A DNA stretch of 45,521 nt, taken from assembly GCA_017509605.1 (NCBI GenBank), contig JAFWPH010000054.1, forward strand, positions 1-45,521, read 5' to 3'. Position 1 is the stretch's first letter. The number at the start of each line of letters is the position of its first letter. This document shows, piece after piece, positions 20,821 through 29,704 of the stretch. A program made the position numbers and the translations under genes. The notes under the pieces are model-generated. The model was not told the origin of the DNA. It worked only from the letters and a program-made list of their open reading frames with translations, and did no database searches. This stretch comes from Bacteroidaceae bacterium (lineage in GTDB: Bacteria; Bacteroidota; Bacteroidia; Bacteroidales; Bacteroidaceae).

Positions 20821-21243
20821 TTAGAAAGGCAGGTCCTCGCTTTCGTCCTGAGTGTTGAAAGCAGGAGCGGCGGGTTGTGCCGGCTGAGCCGGTTGAGCGG
20901 GTTGTGCTGGCTGTTGAGCTGGGTCAAAAGGCGGTTGGCCAACGGGTGTGGGTTGCGGAGTCACATTGATGTTGCGGTCCACCTTCCATGCTCTGATGTC
21001 ATTGAACCAACGTCCCTGGTATTCACGGGCGTTGATGTCAAAATACACTGTCATAATCTCATTCAATTGGATGTTCATCATTGCGATTTTGTCCTCACCG
21101 AAGACATTGAAGCATATTCTGCGGGGGAACTGCTCATTAATCGTCTCCAAAACATAATCCTGCATCTTCCAAGGCGAACCTGTGCGGGCTGATGTGCCGC
21201 CACGTGCTTCAAGCACTGCGATAATTTTACCTGTAATTTCCAT
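20821..21243 (-). CDS. DUF3127 protein with an SSB-like acidic C-terminal tip
   Basis: 140 residues. Residues 1 to about 95 match the DUF3127 family, small OB-fold-like proteins of Bacteroidota (MEITGKIIAVLE..., PRRICFNVFGEDKI, GRWFNDIRAWKV). A flexible Pro/Ala/Gln linker with several PAQ units follows. The protein ends DESEDLPF, close to the acidic tip DDDIPF by which SSB recruits replication and repair proteins. The layout (OB fold, disordered linker, acidic hydrophobic tip) is that of SSB, although the fold family differs. Divergent dnaN supports a link to DNA replication. DNA binding itself is inferred. Confidence 0.8.
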   Translation of the reverse strand: MEITGKIIAVLEARGGTSARTGSPWKMQDYVLETINEQFPRRICFNVFGEDKIAMMNIQLNEIMTVYFDINAREYQGRWFNDIRAWKVDRNINVTPQPTPVGQPPFDPAQQPAQPAQPAQPAQPAAPAFNTQDESEDLPF

Positions 21244-21266
21244 AATCTCTTTTTGTAAATTATGAA

Positions 21267-21274
21267 CAAAAGTA
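21267..21274 (-). promoter_or_regulatory. Possible -7 element of the DUF3127 gene
   Basis: TACTTTTG on the minus strand matches TAnnTTTG, 24 bases before the start codon. No clear TTTG -33 element was found at the expected spacing. Confidence 0.4.
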
Positions 21275-21310
21275 TAAAATAATTTTAAACTAAACGAATT
21301 TTAAGGTCAA

Positions 21311-21346
21311 TTTGTTCCTAAAAGTTGCAAAGAATTTGTATTTTTG
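21311..21346 (+). promoter_or_regulatory. Possible dnaN promoter
   Basis: TATTTTTG (21339-21346) matches TAnnTTTG and TTTG occurs at 21311-21314. The 24-base spacing is longer than usual, so only the -7 element is well supported. Transcription would start near 21353, about 118 bases before the dnaN start. Confidence 0.4.
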
Positions 21347-21470
21347 TATTTCGTAAGCGAAAAAGCCATTTTTGGCAAAGCGATTGGCAATTCACCAGGG
21401 CTTCATGCCGCATTTCTGGTGCAAGTTAGTCTGCAAAAAGATATCAACATTAAAACAACAACCATACATT

Positions 21471-22595
21471 ATGAAATTTACCGTTTCAAGCAAAGACCTT
21501 TGTTCGCGGCTGCAGACCATCAGCCGTGTGATCAATTCCAAGAACAGTCTCACCATCCTGGAGAATATCCTGTTCACATTGAGAGGAAGTCAACTCGAAC
21601 TGAAAGCATCTGATAACGAGAATACTGTGACTACTTTGGTAGATGCCACAGAAACCGAGACTGACGGCATGTTCGCGGCAAGTGCCAAGACACTGATCGA
21701 GGCGCTGAAAGAAATCCCTGACCAGCCCATCACCTTCGAGGTGAACGACGAGACCTATACCATAGAGGTGAAATATCTCAACGGCCATTACAACTTCATT
21801 GGCATCGATGGCACACCATTCCCTCAGATGGATGAAACGGAGCCTTATACCGCTAAACTCGAGATCAGCAACAAGGTGGTGACTAACGGTATGGCAAGCA
21901 CCCTGTTTGCCATTGGAGAGGACGAGATACGTCCCATCATGAACGGTATCCACTTCGATGTCACCCCAGGCAATCTGGTGATGGTGACCAGCGATGGTCA
22001 TAAACTCGTGCGCCACAGTTTCAGAAATGTGGCTACAGACCAGACCAGCGCTTTCGTGCTTCCCAAGAAACCCGCCAACTTCATCAAGGGAGTGGCTCCC
22101 AAAGAGGAAGGGGTGACTACCATCGAGTTCAATGAGAAGAAGGCTAAGATCGTTTCGGGTGACTATTGTGTGACTTGCAGTCTGATTGAGGGCCGTTATC
22201 CGAACTACAACTCAGTGATTCCACAAGATAACCCCTTTGTGGCTACAGTCGATCACCAGGCCTTCATCAGTGCGGTCCGTCGTGTTCTTGTGTTTGCAAG
22301 CGAGAGCAACGGACTTGTCTGTCTCCATTTCGAGAACAACGTGCTAGTTCTGACCGCAAATGACATCGAGTTCTCCACGAACGCTGAAGAGAAAATCATG
22401 TGCGACTACAATGGCACACCTATTAGCATAGGCTTCAGCGGACCGTTCCTGCTTGACGTGCTCAACAACCTCAAGGGTGAGAGCGTCTGCGTCAAGTTGG
22501 CCGACCCGAGCCGTGCTGGCGTGATCACTCCCGACGTACAGGAGGAGGACGAGGAAGTGCTGATGATTCTCATGCCGCTCATGCTCAACGACTGA
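21471..22595 (+). CDS. dnaN: DNA polymerase III beta subunit (sliding clamp)
   Basis: 374 residues, the usual length. DnaN forms a ring dimer around DNA that holds the polymerase and many repair enzymes. The start MKFTVSSKDLCSRLQTISRVI is typical of the first of its three clamp domains; the frame extends upstream to 21372, but those residues do not fit the family. Other family segments are GIDGTPFPQM, ATDGHKL-like TSDGHKLVR in domain 2, EGRYPNYNSVIP at the domain 2/3 junction, and the C terminus ILMPLMLND, equivalent to the MPMRL end of E. coli beta. The gene is not next to dnaA or recF here. Confidence 0.95.
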   Translation: MKFTVSSKDLCSRLQTISRVINSKNSLTILENILFTLRGSQLELKASDNENTVTTLVDATETETDGMFAASAKTLIEALKEIPDQPITFEVNDETYTIEVKYLNGHYNFIGIDGTPFPQMDETEPYTAKLEISNKVVTNGMASTLFAIGEDEIRPIMNGIHFDVTPGNLVMVTSDGHKLVRHSFRNVATDQTSAFVLPKKPANFIKGVAPKEEGVTTIEFNEKKAKIVSGDYCVTCSLIEGRYPNYNSVIPQDNPFVATVDHQAFISAVRRVLVFASESNGLVCLHFENNVLVLTANDIEFSTNAEEKIMCDYNGTPISIGFSGPFLLDVLNNLKGESVCVKLADPSRAGVITPDVQEEDEEVLMILMPLMLND

Positions 22596-22639
22596 TAGCA
22601 GACGGGCGGGCCAAGAGAACGCCATATAACCTGACTGAT

Positions 22640-22673
22640 GATGACGGGTGGGATTCAATCGCTATCCGTCATC
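22640..22673 (+). terminator. Hairpin between dnaN and the exonuclease gene
   Basis: GATGACGG (22640-22647) pairs perfectly with 22666-22673, and about four further partly wobble pairs extend inward. It starts 44 bases after the dnaN stop and ends 24 bases before the next start. It is probably a terminator, though no long T-run follows. Confidence 0.5.
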
Positions 22674-22697
22674 TTCATATAACTTTAGCAACTCGAT

Positions 22698-23480
22698 ATG
22701 AAACTGAAATTGCAAAGGCCCTTGATCTTCTTCGACCTTGAGACGACAGGCGTGAATGTCGCCACCGACCGTATCGTTGAGATCTCGATGATTAAACTCC
22801 ATCCTAACGGCATGGAGGATACAAGGACTCTGAGAATCAATCCTGAATGTCATATTCCCGAGGCCAGCACAGCGGTGCATGGCATCACAGATGAGGATGT
22901 GAAGGACTGCCCGACATTCAAGGATGTGGCGCATGACATCTTTGATTTCTTCCAGGGATGTGATGTCGGTGGCTTCAATTCCAATAAGCTCGACGTGCCG
23001 ATGCTGATAGAGGAGTTCCAGCGTTGTCAACTTGATTTCGACACCATGAACCGGGAGTTCATCGATGTGCAGAACATCTTCCACAAGATGGAAAAACGCA
23101 CCTTGGTGGCAGCCTATAAATTCTATTGTGGCAAAGACCTCGTTGATGCACATTCAGCACAAGCCGACACAAAAGCGACACTCGAGGTTCTCGAAGCCCA
23201 ACTCGACCGCTATCCTGAGGATTTGAAGAACGATGTCCACTTTCTTGCCGATTTCTCCCGTTTGAACAACAATATCGATTTCGACGGACGTTTTATTTTT
23301 AATGAACAAGGCGACGAGATTGTGAACTTCGGTAAGCACAAAGGCAGGAAACTGCGTGAGGTGCTGGCCATGGAACCAGGTTATTACAACTGGATCCAAC
23401 GAGGCGAGTTCTCTCGCAATACTAAACAAGTGCTGACCAGAATATGGCTCAATATGAAGTATCCCCCTAAGAAAAACTGA
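22698..23480 (+). CDS. DnaQ-like 3'-5' exonuclease with a C-terminal DUF3820-like segment
   Basis: 260 residues. A DEDDh exonuclease fills residues 8 to about 178: FFDLETTG with Asp13 and Glu15, a second motif at HGITDEDV...GFNSNKLDVPML, and HSAQADTKATLEVL with the catalytic His and last Asp. The family includes the proofreading epsilon subunit, RNase T and stand-alone exonucleases. The C-terminal 60 residues (VNFGKHKGRKLREV...YYNWIQRGEFS) resemble DUF3820, a small module often attached to such nucleases. The neighbour dnaN supports a replication or repair role, but this need not be the polymerase III proofreader. Its stop directly abuts the coaBC start. Confidence 0.85.
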   Translation: MKLKLQRPLIFFDLETTGVNVATDRIVEISMIKLHPNGMEDTRTLRINPECHIPEASTAVHGITDEDVKDCPTFKDVAHDIFDFFQGCDVGGFNSNKLDVPMLIEEFQRCQLDFDTMNREFIDVQNIFHKMEKRTLVAAYKFYCGKDLVDAHSAQADTKATLEVLEAQLDRYPEDLKNDVHFLADFSRLNNNIDFDGRFIFNEQGDEIVNFGKHKGRKLREVLAMEPGYYNWIQRGEFSRNTKQVLTRIWLNMKYPPKKN

Positions 23481-24692
23481 ATGACTATGTTGAAAGGCAA
23501 GAAAATCGTACTTGGCATCACCGGCAGCATCGCGGCCTACAAGTCGTGTCTGCTTATCAGGATGCTGATCAAACAGGGTGCGGAGGTACAGGTGGTCATC
23601 ACACCTGCGGGCAAGGAGTTCATCACCCCTATCACTCTGTCTGCGCTTACCAGTAAACCTGCGGTGAGCGAGTTTTTCTCCCAGCGCGACGGCACTTGGC
23701 ACAGTCATGTCACGCTCGGACTCTGGGCAGACCTTATGGTAATTGCTCCCGCCTCTGCCAACACCATCGCCAAGATGGCCCATGGAGTGGCCGACAATAT
23801 GCTCCTCACCACCTACCTCTCGATGAAGGCACCCGTGATGGTGGCACCTGCCATGGATCTCGACATGTACGCTCATCCTGCCACCCAAGCCAATCTGCAG
23901 ACGTTGCGTTCATACGGTAATATCATCATAGAGCCAACCACAGGTTTTCTTGCCAGCCATCTTGAAGGAAAAGGCAGGATGGAGGAGCCCGAGAACATCG
24001 TCAGGTGCATCGAGGATTTTTTCCGCCGTCAAGAGACGCTGTCGGGTAAGACCATTCTCGTCACAGCTGGACCTACATACGAGAAGATTGATCCCGTGAG
24101 ATTTATCGGCAACTATTCATCGGGAAAGATGGGGATGGCGATAGTCGATGAATGTCTGAGAAGGGGCGCTAAGGTGAAACTTGTGCTCGGTCCTGTGAGC
24201 ATACCCGTATCCAAGCATCCAAATCTCGAAGTGGTGAATGTGGAATCGGCCGCGCAGATGTATGACGCAGCCGTCTCTTCCTATCCCTCTGCCGACGCCG
24301 CCATTCTCAGCGCAGCTGTGGCTGACTTCACGCCCACCTCAACTGCCGACCACAAGATCAAGCGTAAAGGTGATGAACTCAGCATCATTCTGAAACCCAC
24401 GATGGACATCGCCGCCGAACTAGGCAAGATGAAGACCAGTGATCAGGTGCTGGTAGGATTCGCCCTTGAGACCAACGACGAGAATGCCAATGCGCAAGCC
24501 AAACTCAAGAAGAAAAACTTCGACTTCATCGTGCTCAATTCGCTTAATGACAAAGGCGCTGGTTTCCGTGTAGATACCAATAAGATTACCATCATCAAGG
24601 CCAACGATTCCAAAGAATATCCGCTCAAGTCGAAAACGGAAGTGGCCAGCGACATCATTGATGAACTTGAACAGGAACTGTCAAGGGAATAG
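23481..24692 (+). CDS. coaBC: Bifunctional phosphopantothenoylcysteine decarboxylase/phosphopantothenate-cysteine ligase
   Basis: 403 residues. It makes 4'-phosphopantetheine from phosphopantothenate in coenzyme A synthesis. The CoaC half has GITGSIAAYKS at 12-22, the active-site His region (WHSHVTLGLWADL), PASANTIAKMAHG, and APAMDLDMY. The substrate lid reads ASHLEGKGRM, without the Cys found there in E. coli. The CoaB half starts near residue 187 (KTILVTAGPTYEKIDPVRFIGN), with AAVADFTP and the Lys motif KIKRKG. Start 23481 directly follows the exonuclease stop; Met3 is an alternative. The order coaBC, DUF4835, recN is familiar from Bacteroidota. Confidence 0.93.
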   Translation: MTMLKGKKIVLGITGSIAAYKSCLLIRMLIKQGAEVQVVITPAGKEFITPITLSALTSKPAVSEFFSQRDGTWHSHVTLGLWADLMVIAPASANTIAKMAHGVADNMLLTTYLSMKAPVMVAPAMDLDMYAHPATQANLQTLRSYGNIIIEPTTGFLASHLEGKGRMEEPENIVRCIEDFFRRQETLSGKTILVTAGPTYEKIDPVRFIGNYSSGKMGMAIVDECLRRGAKVKLVLGPVSIPVSKHPNLEVVNVESAAQMYDAAVSSYPSADAAILSAAVADFTPTSTADHKIKRKGDELSIILKPTMDIAAELGKMKTSDQVLVGFALETNDENANAQAKLKKKNFDFIVLNSLNDKGAGFRVDTNKITIIKANDSKEYPLKSKTEVASDIIDELEQELSRE

Positions 24693-24704
24693 CGTGTCGT
24701 CATT

Positions 24705-24736
24705 CGTTATCTCGTTATTACGTTATCTCGTTATAA
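24705..24736. repeat. 16-bp tandem direct repeat
   Basis: CGTTATCTCGTTATTA (24705-24720) is followed at once by CGTTATCTCGTTATAA (24721-24736), differing at one base. It begins 13 bases after the coaBC stop. Possibly slippage-prone; no function is evident. Confidence 0.7.
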
Positions 24737-24819
24737 CGAAAGCACTTAAAAACGGAAAAATATTTATGAATATATTTCAAATGGACATCAAATGGCTTAG
24801 GAAAAACGGTAACCTGGGT

Positions 24820-25734
24820 ATGAACAAGGCAGTCAAGACTATGTTTGTGGGGTTGGTCTGCATGCTGTTGGCCAATGTCACGGTCAGTGCCCAGGAACTG
24901 GACTGTAAGGTTACAGTGAACCATTCGCAGGTGCAGGGCACTAACACCAGTGTGTTCGAGACCTTGCAAACGGCCCTCAATGAGTTCATGAACAACCGTA
25001 CTTGGACAGACATGCAGTTCGGCAAGGTGGAACGGATCAGTTGCACGATGTTGATAACCGTGAAGACCTATGATGCCAATACCAACACCTTTGGCGCGCA
25101 ATGTCTGTTCCAGCTCAACCGTCCTGTATTCAACTCCTCCTATAATACCACTGTGTTCAGCATGCGTGATGATAATTTCAACTTCACCTATAAGGAGTTC
25201 GATCCGTTGGAGTTCAACGAGAACAATGTGGATAATGACCTTACAGCCTTGATGGCCTACTATGCCTACTTGTTTATCGGCATGGACCTTGACACCATGT
25301 CGCCCTTGGGGGGAACAGAGGTGCTGAATCGAGTGGAAACTATTGTCAATAGCTGCCAGACCATGTCGCAGAAAGGCTGGAAAGCCTTCGAGGACGACCG
25401 CAACCGTCATGCCATCATCAACGACTATCTGGATACCTCGATGGAGCCTTTCCGTCAAATGATGTACAAATACCATCGTGAGGGCCTTGATGAGATGCCT
25501 AACAATGTTGACCGTGGTCGCGTTGAGGTGACCTCAGCTTTAGAACTGCTTGATGAGGCACATTCCAGTAAACCACAAAGCATGTTGCCCCAGATTTTCA
25601 CAGACTACAAGCGTGATGAGATCGTGAACATCTACAAGGGACATGGAACAGACAAGGAGAAAGAACAGGTCTTTGACCTCGTCATGAATCTCAATGCCTC
25701 ACAGAGCCGTGAGTGGGATAAGATTAAGAAATGA
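24820..25734 (+). CDS. DUF4835 family exported protein (PorD-like)
   Basis: About 304 residues from the chosen start MNKAVKTMFVGLVCMLLANVTVSAQ, a compact signal peptide cleaved after AQ. The frame is open back to 24658, and starts at 24766 (after an A-rich leader) and 24781 are possible, but would put a long polar stretch before the signal. The mature protein matches the DUF4835 family: ELDCKVTVNHSQVQGTN, FQLNRPVFNSSYNT, AYYAYLFIGMDLD, and DNVDRGRVEV-like NNVDRGRVEVTSALELL. Database records sometimes call this family T9SS protein PorD; I recall this without being able to check it. Many T9SS cargoes lie in this window, which would suit such a role. Confidence 0.8.
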   Translation: MNKAVKTMFVGLVCMLLANVTVSAQELDCKVTVNHSQVQGTNTSVFETLQTALNEFMNNRTWTDMQFGKVERISCTMLITVKTYDANTNTFGAQCLFQLNRPVFNSSYNTTVFSMRDDNFNFTYKEFDPLEFNENNVDNDLTALMAYYAYLFIGMDLDTMSPLGGTEVLNRVETIVNSCQTMSQKGWKAFEDDRNRHAIINDYLDTSMEPFRQMMYKYHREGLDEMPNNVDRGRVEVTSALELLDEAHSSKPQSMLPQIFTDYKRDEIVNIYKGHGTDKEKEQVFDLVMNLNASQSREWDKIKK

Positions 25735-25762
25735 CCATTGACCATTGACGATTGACCATTTA
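25735..25762. repeat. Short heptamer repeat array (CCATTGA-like)
   Basis: Four consecutive 7-base units, CCATTGA twice, then CGATTGA and CCATTTA, fill the gap between the DUF4835 stop and the recN start. It is the same unit as the longer array at 29705-29780. Confidence 0.8.
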
Positions 25763-25763
25763 G

Positions 25764-27434
25764 ATGATACGTTCGTTACATATAGAGAACTATGCGCTGA
25801 TAGAGCGTATGGACTTGCTGTTACATTCGGGCTTTTCCACCATCACTGGCGAGACGGGTGCGGGTAAGTCTATCATCCTCGGTGCATTGGGTTTGTTGCG
25901 TGGCCAGCGCGCAGATTCCAAGTCCGTGAAAAACGGAGCCCAGCGTTGTGTGGTGGAGGCGGTGTTTGATGTCGGTGACTACGGGATGGATGATTTCTTT
26001 CGTGACAATGACTTTGATTTCGACGGACATGAATGTATCATCCGCAGGGAACTCACCGCTGCAGGCAAGAGCCGTGCGTTTATCAATGACACACCAGCTT
26101 CGCTTGCACAGTTGAAAGAGTTGGGCGAGAAGCTCATCGATATTCATTCACAGCATCAGAACTTATTGCTCAACAAAGAGGATTTCCAATTGAGTGTCCT
26201 TGACATTCTCGCTGGGGCAAAGACAGATTTGGAGGAATACCATTCCTTGTTCCATGCCATGAAGAAGGCTGAACAGGAACTCAACAAAGCGGTGGAGAAT
26301 GCCAGAAGAAACCAGGAGGACGAGGACTATCTCCGATTTCAGGTGAACCAGATTGAAGAGGCCCAGTTGCAGGAGAACGAGGACAAAGAACTGGAAGAGG
26401 AGCAGGTTTTACTGGAACACGCAGAGGATATCAAACAAGCACTTTTCCAGGCAAGCACAGCGATTAACAGTGAGGAACTCAGTGTGCTGAATCAGCTGAA
26501 GGACTGCTGTGACACTCTCAATGGCATCGCAGATAATTTCCCTACGGCGAAAGAATTGTCGGATCGTATCGATAGTTGTTATATAGAACTCAAGGACATT
26601 GCTGACGAACTGGACAGTGAGTCTGAACGGATGGAATACGACCCCGAACGTCTTGACGCCATCACAGACCGCCTCGACACCATTTATTCTTTGCTGAAGA
26701 AGCATCATGCCGCTGATGTGAGTGAGTTGATGGGTATTTACTCACAATTCAAGGCAAGTCTCGACGAAATCGAGAATAGCGAGGAGCATATCGAGGAAAA
26801 GCGCAAAATTTATCAAGAGAGCAGGGACAAGGTGTTACGGAAAGCGGATGTGCTGACAAAACTTAGGAACAAGGCCTCCAAAACGCTGGAAACCGAAATC
26901 GTGTCTCGTTTGTCAGTGATAGGTATTCCTGCCGCAAGGTTCAGGGTGGAGATGGAACACGACAAGGAACCAGGCCTTTCGGGTCAGGACAAGGTCACTT
27001 TTCTCTTCTCAGCCAACAAGAATGTCGCCATGCAGAAGATATCCAGTGTGGCCTCTGGTGGAGAGATCTCACGTGTGATGCTCAGCCTTAAAGCCATTAT
27101 CGCCAATGCGGTGAAGTTGCCTACCATCATCTTTGACGAGATTGATACAGGCGTGTCGGGCACTATCGCGGATAAGATGGCGCATATCATGCAAGAGATG
27201 GGAGCGGCCAACAGGCAAGTCATCAGCATCACTCACCTGCCTCAGATTGCAGCGACAGGCACGCACCATTACAAGGTGTGGAAAGACAATGAGGCAGACA
27301 CTACCACCACGCATGTCACTGAATTGACACTTGAAGAACGTATTCAGGAAATCGCCAACATGCTCAGTGGTGAGAAACTGACCCAAGCCGCCATCAACAA
27401 TGCCAAGTCGTTGTTGGGTGCACAATCAGACTAA
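25764..27434 (+). CDS. recN: DNA repair protein RecN
   Basis: 556 residues, the normal length. RecN is an SMC-like ATPase that acts early in double-strand break repair. The N-terminal ATP-binding half has Walker A GETGAGKS at 29-36 (after MIRSLHIENYALIERMDLLL). A long two-stranded coiled coil occupies about 150-370, rich in Glu, Lys and Leu. The C-terminal half carries the signature VASGGEISRVMLSLKAI and Walker B IIFDEIDTGVSG. The short heptamer array stands directly in front of the start codon, so no ordinary ribosome site is visible. Confidence 0.95.
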   Translation: MIRSLHIENYALIERMDLLLHSGFSTITGETGAGKSIILGALGLLRGQRADSKSVKNGAQRCVVEAVFDVGDYGMDDFFRDNDFDFDGHECIIRRELTAAGKSRAFINDTPASLAQLKELGEKLIDIHSQHQNLLLNKEDFQLSVLDILAGAKTDLEEYHSLFHAMKKAEQELNKAVENARRNQEDEDYLRFQVNQIEEAQLQENEDKELEEEQVLLEHAEDIKQALFQASTAINSEELSVLNQLKDCCDTLNGIADNFPTAKELSDRIDSCYIELKDIADELDSESERMEYDPERLDAITDRLDTIYSLLKKHHAADVSELMGIYSQFKASLDEIENSEEHIEEKRKIYQESRDKVLRKADVLTKLRNKASKTLETEIVSRLSVIGIPAARFRVEMEHDKEPGLSGQDKVTFLFSANKNVAMQKISSVASGGEISRVMLSLKAIIANAVKLPTIIFDEIDTGVSGTIADKMAHIMQEMGAANRQVISITHLPQIAATGTHHYKVWKDNEADTTTTHVTELTLEERIQEIANMLSGEKLTQAAINNAKSLLGAQSD

Positions 27435-27514
27435 TCCGATAATCTCCCTGGGCGTTCCTGGAACGCTGGATATCTTAGAACACTCAAAACACTCAGAAAC
27501 AACATAAAAAAGAC

Positions 27515-29194
27515 ATGAGAAAGACTATCGCGGCATGTGTTGTCGCAACATTGTTTACCACAGCCGTCATGGCGCAGAGCGCTCCCAAATGGGCGTCCAA
27601 GGTCTCGAAGGGCATTGTGTCGGTCATGACTTACGACAAGAATGACAACCTGCTTCATTCAGGTACAGGTTTCTTCATCAATACCCGTGGCGAGGCAGTT
27701 GCGGATTATGCGGTGTTCGAAGGCGCGTCTAAAGCTGTAGTGCTGGATGCCACAGGTAAGAAATATGATGTGGATTATATCCTTGGAGCCGATGAGACAT
27801 ACGGACTGGTGAAATTCAGTGCAAAGATTGGTAAGAATGATGCCATCCAGCCCGTAGTGAGTGTGCAGAATATTGGAGCCACGGTCTATGCGTTGGCTTA
27901 TTCCCCGAAAGATCCCTCTTTCCAAGCCGCTACCATATCCGAGGTCTCTGCCATCAACGACAGTGTGAAATACTACGCCACTTCCAAGGCCATTGACGGG
28001 AAGTTCAACTCCTGTCCGGCGTTTACGCAGGACGGACAGCTTTTCGGAATGGTCCAGCCCTCGATGGGCGGCAAAGGCTACATCCTTGATGTGAACCACC
28101 TGCGAACGCTTGTCATCAGTGCAATCCCATCCAAGAAAGAGGCACTGGCACTCGACAAAATCAATATCAACAAGGGACTTCCTCCCTCGGTGGGCGAGAG
28201 TCTCGTTTATCTTTTTTTCAAGTCGCGGACAGCATCCAATGAGGATTATTTGAGCATGCTCAACCTCTTCATAAAGACTTATCCCGACAATCCGGAAGGA
28301 TATCTGCGCAGGGCGACGCCCCTGACCGACCTCCTTCGATTTGATGAAGCCGAGAACGATTTGCAAACATACCTGAAACTCGCACCGGAACGCGACCAGG
28401 CACTTTATAATGTCTGTCAGCTGATTCACAACAAACTGATTTACCAACCGGAGCACAAATATGAGAAATGGACGTTTGAACGGGCAATGGGCTTAATTGA
28501 CGAGGCATTGACTATCAATCCCAAACTCGATTACAAACTGGAGAAAGCGCAATTACATGTGGCGATGCAGGAGTATGACAAGGCGTACGCCATCTACGAC
28601 GAGTTGAACCATGGTAGTGACCGTTCGCCAGCTACTCTCTATGCGGCATCGCTCGCTGCTGAGGCACGTGGCGACAGCCTCAATGAGGTGATAGAATTAA
28701 TGGACTCCGCTCTTGCCATGTTCCCTACACCCCGTCCCGCAGAGGCGGCAGATTTCGTGTTGCGACGTGGACGTCTCTTCAATGCAGCAGGTAAATACCG
28801 TGATGCGGTGAAAGACTACAATGAGTTCTGCTTCTTGTCGAACAACAAGGTCAACTCAACATTCTACTACGATAAGGCACAGTTGGAAACCAAAGCGCGT
28901 ATGTACCAACAGGCGATACAGGATATAGAGTCGGCCATCTCCGCCGAGCCCCGTGAACCGTTATACTATCTGGAGAAATGTGGCATTATGCTCCGCGTGA
29001 ACCAACTCGACGAAGCCGTCAAGGCGGCGCAGCAGACGCTGCAACTCGACAGCCAGAATTCCGATGCCTACCGAATGTTGGGGTACGCCTTACTGCAGAA
29101 AGGTGACAAGACAGGCGCTTTGCAAAACCTCAACCGAGCCAAGGAACTGGGTGATGAGGCAGCTCAGGAAATCATCAACACTTATCTGAAATAA
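27515..29194 (+). CDS. Exported protein: degenerate trypsin-like domain plus TPR array
   Basis: 559 residues with a signal peptide (1-20, ending AVMAQ). Residues 30-205 have the outline of a DegP-type trypsin-like protease: GTGFFINTRGE at 50-60, AVFEGA at 66-71 where active enzymes have HVVEGA, and QDGQLFGMV at 172-180 where they have the DGxVVGI strand. The catalytic His and Asp positions are not conserved and the GNSGGP serine motif is replaced by FNSCPAF, so it looks catalytically dead. From about residue 230 to the end there are tandem TPR-like helical pairs (e.g. GKYRDAVKDYNEF, GYALLQKGDKTGALQNLNRA). A periplasmic scaffold or binding role is inferred. Confidence 0.75.
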   Translation: MRKTIAACVVATLFTTAVMAQSAPKWASKVSKGIVSVMTYDKNDNLLHSGTGFFINTRGEAVADYAVFEGASKAVVLDATGKKYDVDYILGADETYGLVKFSAKIGKNDAIQPVVSVQNIGATVYALAYSPKDPSFQAATISEVSAINDSVKYYATSKAIDGKFNSCPAFTQDGQLFGMVQPSMGGKGYILDVNHLRTLVISAIPSKKEALALDKININKGLPPSVGESLVYLFFKSRTASNEDYLSMLNLFIKTYPDNPEGYLRRATPLTDLLRFDEAENDLQTYLKLAPERDQALYNVCQLIHNKLIYQPEHKYEKWTFERAMGLIDEALTINPKLDYKLEKAQLHVAMQEYDKAYAIYDELNHGSDRSPATLYAASLAAEARGDSLNEVIELMDSALAMFPTPRPAEAADFVLRRGRLFNAAGKYRDAVKDYNEFCFLSNNKVNSTFYYDKAQLETKARMYQQAIQDIESAISAEPREPLYYLEKCGIMLRVNQLDEAVKAAQQTLQLDSQNSDAYRMLGYALLQKGDKTGALQNLNRAKELGDEAAQEIINTYLK

Positions 29195-29266
29195 TACTTG
29201 CAAATCAACGACTGTCCACATTAACAGCACCTTTATCTCCCTTTTTTACTTCTTTTTCAAAAATCG

Positions 29267-29704
29267 ATGGACAATAACGACGAGAAATACATGCGCATGG
29301 CATTGGCCGAGGCCAAGGTGGCTTTGGCTATGGATGAGATACCAATAGGCTGTGTGGTGGTGTGTGATGGCCAAGTGATAGGGCGAGGGCATAACCTCAC
29401 TGAACGTTTGCAGGATGTTACCGCCCATGCAGAGATGCAGGCTATCACTGCGGCGTCTGAAACCCTTGGCGGCAAGTATCTCGACCGTTGTACGCTCTAT
29501 GTTACGGTGGAACCTTGTGTGATGTGTGCCGGTGCGATTGCCTGGGCGCAATTAGGAAGGCTCGTCTATGGCGCGGACGATGAGAAACGGGGCTATCGCA
29601 GATACGCTCCCGAGGCTTTACATCCCAAAACAGTTGTGGAGCATGGGGTGCTCTCCGACGATGCGTCCCTGTTAATGAAGGCTTTTTTCAAGAAGAAAAG
29701 ATAA
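29267..29704 (+). CDS. tadA: tRNA-specific adenosine deaminase
   Basis: 145 residues. TadA converts A34 to inosine in the anticodon wobble position of tRNA-Arg(ACG). The zinc site is complete: HAE with His54 and catalytic Glu56, and PCVMC with Cys84 and Cys87. The order and spacing are typical, as are the segments IPIGCVVV and GRLVYGADDEKRG. A related cytosine or guanine deaminase is less likely given length and motifs. The gene stands alone between the TPR protein and the heptamer array. Confidence 0.9.
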   Translation: MDNNDEKYMRMALAEAKVALAMDEIPIGCVVVCDGQVIGRGHNLTERLQDVTAHAEMQAITAASETLGGKYLDRCTLYVTVEPCVMCAGAIAWAQLGRLVYGADDEKRGYRRYAPEALHPKTVVEHGVLSDDASLLMKAFFKKKR

